Assembly: GCF_900188295.1 (NCBI RefSeq)
Contig: NZ_FZNM01000003.1
Span: forward strand, 372,001-436,000
DNA length: 64,000 nucleotides
DNA from: Paracoccus sediminis
GTDB taxonomy: Bacteria > Pseudomonadota > Alphaproteobacteria > Rhodobacterales > Rhodobacteraceae
Direction: 5' to 3'
Position numbers and translations under genes: made by a program. A model generated the notes under the pieces. It did no database searches and had not been told where the DNA came from. It saw only the letters and a list, made by a program, of their open reading frames with translations. Positions 57,344 to 64,000 of this stretch are shown piece after piece. Numbering within the stretch: position 1 is the first letter of the stretch; every line of letters starts with the position of its first letter.

Positions 57344-58030
57344 ATGAACACCAACACCCAGACAACCCGGCTTTACCATTCCGCCCTGTCGCCGTTCTGC
57401 CGCAAGGTGCGGCTGGTGCTGGCCGAGAAGCGGATCGAGGTCGAACTGGTCGAGGAGCGGTACTGGGAAAGCCCGCCCGACCTGAGGCGCCGCAATCCCG
57501 CCGGAAAGCTGCCGGTGCTGCGCCATCGAGGCATCATGCTGGCCGAAAGCCAGGCGATCGTCGAATACCTGGACGAGGCCGTGCCCCAGCCCGCGCTGAT
57601 GCCTTCGACTCCTCTGGAACGCCACGAGGTGCGCCGCCTGTGCGCCTGGTTCGACGACAAGTTCAACGCCGAAGTGACGGTTCCCATCCTGACCGAGCGT
57701 GTGTGGAAGAAGATCACCCGGCAGGGCCACCCCGACAGCCGGGTGGTCAAGGACGGCCTGCGCGCGATCAAGGACCATATCGATTATCTGGCCACGCTTC
57801 TGGAAACCCGCCGCTGGCTGGCCGGCGGCAGCCTGACCCTGGCCGATTTCACGGCCGCCGCGCATTTTTCCTGCCTGGATTACATCTCGGATGTGGATTG
57901 GGACCGGTCGGACGTCCTGCGCGACTGGTACGCGACGATCAAGTCGCGCCCGGCCTTCCGGTCGATCCTGGCCGACCAGGTGCCGGGCATCCACCCCGCC
58001 CCCCATTATGCCGAGCTTGACTTCGGATAA
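57344..58030 (+). CDS. Glutathione S-transferase family protein
   Basis: A 228-residue GST with a thioredoxin-like N-terminal domain (about 8-82; [35 protein letters not shown]) and an all-helical C-terminal domain. The CXXK-type start and the SQAI glutathione-binding motif suggest an active glutathione-dependent enzyme, but the substrate is unknown. ATG 57344 (MNTNTQ) is preferred to an in-frame upstream ATG at 57281. It ends immediately before a GC-rich hairpin element that precedes queG. Confidence 0.9.
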   Translation: MNTNTQTTRLYHSALSPFCRKVRLVLAEKRIEVELVEERYWESPPDLRRRNPAGKLPVLRHRGIMLAESQAIVEYLDEAVPQPALMPSTPLERHEVRRLCAWFDDKFNAEVTVPILTERVWKKITRQGHPDSRVVKDGLRAIKDHIDYLATLLETRRWLAGGSLTLADFTAAAHFSCLDYISDVDWDRSDVLRDWYATIKSRPAFRSILADQVPGIHPAPHYAELDFG

Positions 58031-59159
58031 GGCCGGGGGGCCAGCCCCCCGCCCCCCCCGAGATATTTGGGCCAAGACAAAGAAGCATCTGGCCGCCGAA
58101 GCCGAGGCGGCGGGATTTTCGCGGATGCGGGTGACGACCCCGGACGCGGTGCCCGAGGTTGCCCGACGGTTGCAGCAGTTCCTGGAGGCGGGACGGCACG
58201 GCCAGATGGCCTGGATGGCGGAACGGACCCATTGGCGCGGCGATCCCGCAGCCCTGTGGCCCGAGGCCAGATCGGTGATCGTGCTGGCCGAGCTTTATAC
58301 GCCCGATCACGACCCCTTGGCGGTCCTGGACCAGCCGGACCGGGCGGCGATCAGCGTCTATGCCCAGGGGCGGGATTATCACGATCTGGTCAAGAAACGG
58401 CTGAAGCGCCTGGGGCGCTGGCTGATGGATCAGGCGCCGGGCGAGGCGATCAAGGTGTTCGTGGACACCGCGCCCGTCATGGAAAAACCCCTCGCGCAGG
58501 CGGCAGGCCTGGGATGGCAGGGCAAGCACACGAATCTTCTGTCGCGCGATCTGGGAAGCTGGTTCTTTCTGGGATCGATCTTCACCACCATCCCCTTGCC
58601 GCCTGACGCGCCCGAACGCGAGCATTGCGGATCCTGCCGCGCCTGCCTGGACGCCTGCCCGACCGACGCGTTCCCCGCACCCTTCCAACTGGATGCGCGG
58701 CGCTGCATTTCCTATCTGACGATCGAGCACAAGGGACCGGTCGATCCGCAACTGCGGCCCTTGATGGGCAACCGGATCTATGGCTGCGACGACTGCCTGG
58801 CGGTCTGTCCCTGGAACAAGTTCGCCCGCGCCGGATCCGAGATGCGCTATCGCGGGGCCGAGCCCGCACCGCGCCTGGCCGATCTGGCGGCCCTGGACGA
58901 CGCAGGCTTTCGGGAACGGTTCTCCGGCAGCCCGATCAAGCGGATCGGACGCGACCGGTTCGTGCGCAACGTCCTGTACGCCATCGGCAATTCGGGCCGG
59001 GCGGATCTGGCGGACGTCGCGCGCGGCCTGACCGCAGATGGCGATCCGGCGGTGGCCGATGCGGCCTGTTGGGCCATAGGGCGGCTGGAACGGGCGCAAG
59101 GCGTCACAACAGGAAATCGTCCGCGTCAAGATCGATGCGGCCCAGCAGGCGCACCATGA
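58008..59159 (+). CDS. queG: Epoxyqueuosine reductase
   Basis: A 383-residue cobalamin- and 4Fe-4S-dependent enzyme that performs the last step of queuosine tRNA modification. Two ferredoxin-type clusters are visible: [16 protein letters not shown] near 210 and [13 protein letters not shown] near 262; the catalytic Asp region [14 protein letters not shown] and [21 protein letters not shown] are intact, and a C-terminal HEAT-like part follows. The start is uncertain: ATG 58008 overlaps the GST gene by 23 bp and makes the first 20-odd residues translate a hairpin repeat, while real similarity begins near [13 protein letters not shown] at about 58080. The 3' end overlaps the convergent RTX gene by 56 bp. 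Confidence 0.88.
   Translation: MPSLTSDKAGGPAPRPPRDIWAKTKKHLAAEAEAAGFSRMRVTTPDAVPEVARRLQQFLEAGRHGQMAWMAERTHWRGDPAALWPEARSVIVLAELYTPDHDPLAVLDQPDRAAISVYAQGRDYHDLVKKRLKRLGRWLMDQAPGEAIKVFVDTAPVMEKPLAQAAGLGWQGKHTNLLSRDLGSWFFLGSIFTTIPLPPDAPEREHCGSCRACLDACPTDAFPAPFQLDARRCISYLTIEHKGPVDPQLRPLMGNRIYGCDDCLAVCPWNKFARAGSEMRYRGAEPAPRLADLAALDDAGFRERFSGSPIKRIGRDRFVRNVLYAIGNSGRADLADVARGLTADGDPAVADAACWAIGRLERAQGVTTGNRPRQDRCGPAGAP
58031..58083. repeat. GC-rich hairpin element typical of Rhodobacteraceae intergenic regions
   Basis: GGGGGG-CCAG-CCCCCC (58035-58050) followed by a C-rich run and CGAGATATTTGGGCCAAGACAAAG. From memory, similar GGGGCCAGCCCC...CGAGATATTT...CCAAGA elements recur between genes in Rhodobacter and Paracoccus genomes. 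Only one copy is in this window. Confidence 0.45.
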
Positions 59160-62100
59160 AGTCCGCCTGCCCATCGCCGTTCATGTCGGCCATGATGCGC
59201 GTTTCGGATCCGACATGCTGCCAGCGCACCTGCCGGGCCGCGCCGAACGGGTCGTCGTCGATATAGCGCAGGCGCAGCGCGCGCAGATCCAGATGATCCT
59301 CTCCGCCGACGAAATCCTGGATCACATCGATCCCCGAGCCGCGGCTTTCGGCGGTCGACACAAAACGGAACACGTCCGCGTCAAGCCCGCCGATCAGCAC
59401 ATCGGCGTCCAGGCCGCCCCGCAACGCGTCCCGGCCCGCCGCGCCGAACAGCGTATCGCGTCCCCCGCCGCCGTCCAGGCTGTCGTTTCCCGCATCCCCC
59501 CACAGCCGGTCCAGGCCGCCGCCGCCCCACTGCGCGTCACGTCCGTCGCCGCCCCGCAACCGGTCGTTGCCCGCGTCGCCCGCCAGGGAATCGTTGCCTC
59601 CCTCGCCCCACAGGGTGTCGTTGCCGTCGCTGCCGTAAAGGCGGTCGCGACCGGCGCCGCCGTGAACCAGATCCTGCCCGCGCCCCGCCCTGATGCTGTC
59701 GTCGCCCGAATCGCCGCGCAGCCGATCATGGCCCGTGCCGCCAGCCAGGGTATCGTTGCCCGCGCCCCCGGCCATCAGGTTGTCGCCCAGACGATCCCGG
59801 AGATAATCGTTGCCATCCTCTCCGATCATGGTGTCGTTGCCGCTGCCGCCATCCAGCCGGTCATGGCCCGCCCCGGCCCGCAGGGCATCGTTGCCGGCGC
59901 CGCCCAGGATCGTGTCGCGTCCGGCACCCGCGGTCAGGGCGTCATTTCCCGACCCGCCGTCCAGGTGATTGTCGCCGCTGCCGTCATGCAGCAGATCGTT
60001 GTTGTCCTGGCCGAACAGGCGGTCATTGCCCGCCTCGCCCGACAGCCGGTCGTTGCCGGCGCCGCCCGCCAGATAATCGTTGCCGGTCCCGCCCCGCAGC
60101 CTATCCGTGCCCGCGCCCGCATACAGCGTGTCGTTGCCGTTGTCGCCGTAAAGCCGGTTGTGACCCCAGGCGTCCGTGATGCGGTCGTTGCCATCCTGTC
60201 CGTAAAGGATGTCGTTGCCAGCGGCACCGTTCAGCTGGTCGTTCCCGGCGCCTCCCTGGATCAAATCCCCGCCATGGCCGCCATCCAGATAATCGTCGCC
60301 GCCATCGCCATACAGCCGGTCGTCGCCGGCATCGCCATACGCCCGGTCGCCGCCGTCACCGCCGGACAGGACATCGCTGCCGTTCCCCCCCCGCAGCATG
60401 TCCGTTCCGATTCCCCCCATCAGGGTGTCGGCGCCATCCTCGCCCGACAGGGAATCGTCGCCGCCATGATCCCCCATCCGGTCGTTGCCCGAACCGCCCG
60501 TCACGGTGTCGTTGCCCAATCCGCCCTGCAGCGTGTCGTTGCCCGCCCCGGCCCGCAGGACATCGTCGCCGTCATCGCCCCACAGCTGGTCCATGCCCGC
60601 GCCCGCGATCAGCGCATCGTTGCCGCCTCCGCCGATCAGGCGGTTATGGCCGTCCAGATCCTCGAGGTAATCGTTGTCATCCTCGCCCGACAGGGTATCG
60701 TTGCCCGATTCTCCGTACAGGCGGTCGGCGCCCGGCCCGCCTTGCAGAAGGTCGTCGCCGGTCCCGCCGCGCAGCGTGTCGCTGCCCAGCCCGCCGAGGA
60801 TCAGATCCCTGCCGTCGTGCCCCAGCAGCATGTCATGGCCCGCATCCCCGAACAGCGTGTCGTTGCCGGGCTGCCCCAGCAGATGATCGGCCCCGTCCCC
60901 GCCGCGCAACAGGTCGTTGCCCGCCTGGCCCTGCACGGTATCGTTCCCCGCCCCGGCCGAGGCGGTGTCGTTGCCGCCGCCCGCCTGGATCACGTCGGCG
61001 CCGGCCATGCCCAGCAGTTGATCGGCCCCCTCGGTGCCGAAAACCCAGGTGCCGACCGTTACGGGCCGACCCCCAGGATCGATCGTCACGGGATCCAGGG
61101 CGGGCAGCCAGTAATGGCCGATGGGAAACATGCCGTTGCCAAAGTCGGACGGCAGCAGGCCATCGCCCGATCTGGTCCGCACCTCGAGGATCGAATTGCC
61201 ATAGGTGATCCGCATTCCCCAGGACTGTGGCGCAAAGTTCAACTGCCAGACGCTGCGGATCATGCCCAGCATCGACAGATCCAGCCGGTCCAGTCCCGGT
61301 TCGTAATCGGCGATCACCGCCCGGCCGTCAAAGCGGGTGACGGCAAAGACATCGGCCCCACCGCCGCCCGTCAGGGTGACGTTGGCATTGCCCGTCACCA
61401 GGATGTCGTCGCCTGCCCCGCCGTTCAGGGCCGTTGTCGCCGAGGTCGCCACAAGAACGTCGTCGCGCGCCGTGCCGGTGACAGCCCCCGATCCGGCGAT
61501 GCTTGTCACCCCCGTCGCGCCGGGGTCGATGGCGATCTGCGTCACCCCCGTTTCGCCGTCCGAGGTGACGAACAGCACGATCTTGCCGCCGATCGTCCTG
61601 GCCTCGATCGCGCTGACCTTGGCAAGGGTCATGGCATCGGTATCGATGATGGTCTGCATGTGCAGAAGCCGGCCGTTCGGCAGCAGGGCAAGGATGCTGA
61701 GGCCGCCATCGGCGCCCCCCGCGATGACATAGCCGCGCCCGTCGACCACCGCCGTCGCCAGCGCCGTCACCGATTGGAACCGGGTGGTCAGTTCGTCCAC
61801 CACGTGATCGGTCGCGGTCAGCGCGCCCGTCCTGTCCACGCGGAACACCGACAAGGACGACGAGGTCGCGCCCGCCACCACCAGAAAGCTGCGCCCGCCG
61901 AACTGAAGCGCGGCAGCGTCCGACGGGATGTAATATCCCGTCCCCTCGGCCGCGACATGGATCGCGCCCCGGCCCAGCACGCCGTCCGCCCCGATCGTCT
62001 GGGTCGCGATGAAATTTCCCAGCGCGGAAATGGCGACCACCAGGCGCTGCCCGTCGACCGTCATCTGGATCACCTTGTCCAACGATGCCTCGGCCGCGCT

Positions 62101-62613
62101 GGCAGGACGTGGCAGGGCGACGGACGACACCGGGGCCAGGGCGTTGTCGGTGCCGATTCGATGGACCTCCAGCGTCAGACTGTCCTGGCGGGCCGAAATC
62201 AGGAAACGGCCGTCGGTGCTGACCATCTGGTCGCTGGCCGACAGGCGCGCGCCGATCCGGTCGGCCGGGAAAAGCTGGCCGATGGCGCCAAGCGCGCCGG
62301 TGCTGCCCGCCGTCAGTCCCGCCACGCCCGCGCCGGAATAGCCTTCGACCAGCAGGCGCGCGCCCGCCTGCGTGTCCAGAACGGTGACGGCCGGCTGGGC
62401 GTGATAGGTCAGGCCGGCAGGGAAGGCCTGTCCCTGAACCATGGTCAGCGGGGTGCCGGGATCGCTGACGCGATAGCTGCTGATCCCGCCCCGCGTGCTT
62501 GCCGCGAACAGCAGCCAGGTGCCGCCGATGTTCGCCATCGCCAGATCCGCCACGCCCGACAGCCATCGGCTCTGCCCGGTGCCCTGGGTGATTACGTGGC
62601 GGTACGAAATCAT
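59104..62613 (-). CDS. Large RTX protein with beta-propeller-like N-terminal domain
   Basis: A 1169-residue secreted protein without a signal peptide. Residues 1-400 have repeated beta-strand blades ([69 protein letters not shown]), suggesting a seven-bladed-type propeller. A short RTX patch follows near 405-450, then an insert with a DUF-like segment (about 450-545), and about 50 GGXGXDXXX repeats from about 545 to 1065. The C-terminal 95 residues ([22 protein letters not shown] ... DADDFLL) are the usual type I secretion signal region. No transporter gene is adjacent, so it may use the exporter at 17.8-20.8 kb. Confidence 0.9.
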   Translation of the reverse strand: MISYRHVITQGTGQSRWLSGVADLAMANIGGTWLLFAASTRGGISSYRVSDPGTPLTMVQGQAFPAGLTYHAQPAVTVLDTQAGARLLVEGYSGAGVAGLTAGSTGALGAIGQLFPADRIGARLSASDQMVSTDGRFLISARQDSLTLEVHRIGTDNALAPVSSVALPRPASAAEASLDKVIQMTVDGQRLVVAISALGNFIATQTIGADGVLGRGAIHVAAEGTGYYIPSDAAALQFGGRSFLVVAGATSSSLSVFRVDRTGALTATDHVVDELTTRFQSVTALATAVVDGRGYVIAGGADGGLSILALLPNGRLLHMQTIIDTDAMTLAKVSAIEARTIGGKIVLFVTSDGETGVTQIAIDPGATGVTSIAGSGAVTGTARDDVLVATSATTALNGGAGDDILVTGNANVTLTGGGGADVFAVTRFDGRAVIADYEPGLDRLDLSMLGMIRSVWQLNFAPQSWGMRITYGNSILEVRTRSGDGLLPSDFGNGMFPIGHYWLPALDPVTIDPGGRPVTVGTWVFGTEGADQLLGMAGADVIQAGGGNDTASAGAGNDTVQGQAGNDLLRGGDGADHLLGQPGNDTLFGDAGHDMLLGHDGRDLILGGLGSDTLRGGTGDDLLQGGPGADRLYGESGNDTLSGEDDNDYLEDLDGHNRLIGGGGNDALIAGAGMDQLWGDDGDDVLRAGAGNDTLQGGLGNDTVTGGSGNDRMGDHGGDDSLSGEDGADTLMGGIGTDMLRGGNGSDVLSGGDGGDRAYGDAGDDRLYGDGGDDYLDGGHGGDLIQGGAGNDQLNGAAGNDILYGQDGNDRITDAWGHNRLYGDNGNDTLYAGAGTDRLRGGTGNDYLAGGAGNDRLSGEAGNDRLFGQDNNDLLHDGSGDNHLDGGSGNDALTAGAGRDTILGGAGNDALRAGAGHDRLDGGSGNDTMIGEDGNDYLRDRLGDNLMAGGAGNDTLAGGTGHDRLRGDSGDDSIRAGRGQDLVHGGAGRDRLYGSDGNDTLWGEGGNDSLAGDAGNDRLRGGDGRDAQWGGGGLDRLWGDAGNDSLDGGGGRDTLFGAAGRDALRGGLDADVLIGGLDADVFRFVSTAESRGSGIDVIQDFVGGEDHLDLRALRLRYIDDDPFGAARQVRWQHVGSETRIMADMNGDGQADFMVRLLGRIDLDADDFLL

Positions 62614-62738
62614 CCTGTCCGTCGAATGCGAGTTTCAATGGCTGGCCCGACCGGGGCCGACAGCTAACAAAACCCTAACCAACGAATTTAGAGAAGCCTG
62701 CTTCCAGTTGAAGTTTAACGCAATATCTAACTAAATTT
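62614..62738. promoter_or_regulatory. AT-rich upstream region of the 1169-aa RTX gene
   Basis: 125 bp between the RTX start and the cobA-type stop. The part 62665-62740 is unusually AT-rich (for example aactaaatttttaaattcc at 62728-62746). A GGACAGG sequence lies just before the RTX ATG. No clear -35/-10 pair or terminator hairpin was found. Confidence 0.45.
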
Positions 62739-63479
62739 TTAAATTCCGAAGGCCAGCGGCCCGTACATGATGAGACCGGGCTGCAACACAGGGGCGGTTT
62801 CCAGCAGCCGGGCCAGATCGTCCACCGTGGTGCGGATCAGGCGTTGGTGGGGATGGCCCACGGCCTCGGCGAACAGCGCGGGCGTGTCGCCCGGCAGGCC
62901 ATGGGCGCGCAGCCCCGCGGCCAGTTCGGGAAAGCTGCGCTGGCCCATGAACACCACCGTCGTGACCGCCGGGTCGGCGATGGCGGCCCAGTGGATGTCG
63001 TCCGGCAGGCGCCCGGTGACATCGGCGCCGGTGATGAACTGCACCCGCCGCGCGGTCAGCCGCCGTGTCAGCGGGATCCCCGCCGCCGCCGCCGCCGCGC
63101 TGGCCGACGTGACGCCGGGCACGATCTCGAAGGCGATGCCGGCGGCGGCCAGGGCGACCAGCTCCTCCTCCAGCCGTCCGAAGATGCCCGAATCGCCGGA
63201 TTTCAGACGCACCACGCGTCGGCCCGCCAAAGCGTGTTCGACCAGCAGCGCGTTGACGTGATCCTGCCGGGCCGAGGGACGGCCCGCGCGCTTGCCCACC
63301 GCGATCAGTTCGGCCTGGGGATGGGCATGGTCCAGGACCGGCCCCGATGCCAGGTCGTCGTAAAGAACCACCTGGGCCTGGGCCAGACGGCGCACGGCCT
63401 TCAGCGTCAGCAATTCGGGATCGCCCGGCCCGGCCGAGACCAGGGATACGAAGACGGAAGGGGTGGCGGGATCGGACAC
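62739..63479 (-). CDS. cobA: Uroporphyrinogen-III C-methyltransferase
   Basis: A 246-residue SUMT-type methyltransferase that converts uroporphyrinogen III to precorrin-2 for siroheme or cobalamin. Signatures: VSLVSAGPGDPELLTLKAV at the N-terminus, VLYDDLASG, GKRAGRPSARQDHVNALLV, VVRLKSGDSGIFGR and VPGVTSASAAAAAAGIPLT. GTG at 63479 places about 11 residues before the conserved start, as in relatives; the frame is also open to a TTG at 63509. No SD is convincing. It is divergent from the photolyase gene. Confidence 0.9.
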   Translation of the reverse strand: MSDPATPSVFVSLVSAGPGDPELLTLKAVRRLAQAQVVLYDDLASGPVLDHAHPQAELIAVGKRAGRPSARQDHVNALLVEHALAGRRVVRLKSGDSGIFGRLEEELVALAAAGIAFEIVPGVTSASAAAAAAGIPLTRRLTARRVQFITGADVTGRLPDDIHWAAIADPAVTTVVFMGQRSFPELAAGLRAHGLPGDTPALFAEAVGHPHQRLIRTTVDDLARLLETAPVLQPGLIMYGPLAFGI

Positions 63480-63610
63480 AAGGCCAGCTTTCAGGGGCGG
63501 TTCACGCAAGAAATTCCGCTATATCACCCATGCGGCCTCTGGCAATCCGCAGGGACATGAAACCTTTTGGTCCGCCGCGCGTGAACCGGGGATTGAACAC
63601 GAGGCAAGCA

Positions 63611-64000
63611 ATGACCGTCATCTGCTGGTTCCGCCGGGTGCTGCGGCTGGACGACCACCCGGCCTTGGCCGCCGCCGCCAAGAACGGCGCGGTGATCGCG
63701 CTGGCGATCCTGGATCCCGCCGACGCCGCGGCCCATCCCGCATCGGCCCAGCGGCAGGCCATGGCCCTGCCGCCGTTGGACGCGGGGCTGCGCGCGCGCG
63801 GCAGTCGCCTGATCGTGCGCCGCGGCGATCCCGCCACGGTGCTGGCCCAGGTCGTCCGCGACAGCGGCGCGGTGGCCGTCCACACCTCCCAGGGCCTGCC
63901 CTTTGCCGGTGACGACGGCTTGCAGGCGGCCGTGGCGGGGGCGGGCGCCGTTCTGCACGTGCATCCGCTGGCCGATCTGGTCCCGCGCGGCAGCGTTCTG
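63611..64000 (+). CDS. phrB: Deoxyribodipyrimidine photo-lyase, partial
   Basis: The first 130 residues of a DNA photolyase/cryptochrome; the gene leaves the window at the right edge. The start MTVICWFRRVLRLDDHPAL is the family N-terminus (antenna-binding alpha/beta domain), although the usual RRDLRL reads RRVLRL. GAGG lies 6 nt before ATG. The FAD domain lies beyond the window, so class and activity cannot be judged. Confidence 0.88.
   Translation, partial: MTVICWFRRVLRLDDHPALAAAAKNGAVIALAILDPADAAAHPASAQRQAMALPPLDAGLRARGSRLIVRRGDPATVLAQVVRDSGAVAVHTSQGLPFAGDDGLQAAVAGAGAVLHVHPLADLVPRGSVL

Noticed and set aside
59400-61030. Regularly spaced direct repeats resembling an array
   Set aside because: The period is 27 bp with degenerate units and an open reading frame; these are RTX repeat codons, not a CRISPR array. 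The same applies to 27770-28300 and 28720-29520.
59215-62667. Plus-strand open frame of 1150 codons with regular repeats
   Set aside because: The repeats are the reverse complement of the RTX nonapeptide codons of the minus-strand gene.
63498-63588. Inverted repeat CGGTTCACGC ... GCGTGAACCG between the cobA-type and photolyase genes
   Set aside because: The 10-bp arms are 71 bp apart and one lies near or within the cobA start; there is no further sign of an operator or attachment site, so it may be chance.

Overview
The window is GC-rich, gene-dense alphaproteobacterial chromosome, most likely Paracoccus or a close Rhodobacteraceae relative. Reasons: a ccoNOQP cbb3 oxidase operon beside a divergent universal stress gene with two FNR-type boxes between them; a class III aminotransferase that, from memory, is very close to the Paracoccus denitrificans omega-transaminase, with the PLP lysine at the same position (285); a DUF1127 protein; and several RTX proteins with a type I secretion system. 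The species call is inference from gene content; no database search was run.

Layout. 1-10.3 kb is housekeeping: priA (partial at the left edge), transaldolase, DUF484-xerC, msrA-prmA, a cold-shock gene, a DUF1127 gene, rsmE/ubiA (divergent) and an OmpA/BON envelope protein with a small coiled-coil membrane protein. 10.3-15.0 kb holds the transaminase and a three-gene molybdenum hydroxylase cluster of the isoquinoline 1-oxidoreductase type (2Fe-2S subunit, Mo subunit, di-heme cytochrome c). 15.1-29.8 kb is a cell-surface and secretion region. An RTX protein is followed, on the minus strand, by a mostly overlapping chain of two large proteins with glycosyltransferase-like C-termini, two GT4 glycosyltransferases and the ABC and HlyD components of a type I secretion system. 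An acyltransferase, two unrecognised proteins and a second, divergent RTX gene flank it. 29.8-38.8 kb contains a decayed TfoX-like gene, miaB, an NTF2-like gene, ccoNOQP, usp, mtaB and dapF. 38.9-47.8 kb contains tRNA-Lys, gltB and gltD separated by an exported protein gene, uppP and an NAD(P)-binding protein.

48-55 kb, beside tRNA-Leu(CAG), looks like a decaying anti-phage or restriction island. It has an intact 1619-aa helicase with a DUF1998-type C-terminus, then an open reading frame in which a truncated SNF2 helicase runs through an out-of-frame fragment of an N6-adenine methylase C-terminus into a complete HNH endonuclease. 55.5-64 kb returns to ordinary genes (DoxX, mtgA, GST, queG, a 1169-aa RTX protein, cobA-type methyltransferase, photolyase cut by the right edge).

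The most notable items are the chimeric defence remnant at 48.2-55.0 kb and the RTX/glycosyltransferase/type I secretion operon at 17.8-28.4 kb, where translational coupling suggests that glycan assembly and protein export act together. Start sites were chosen from ribosome binding sites, ATGA/GTGA/TGATG overlaps and family length.
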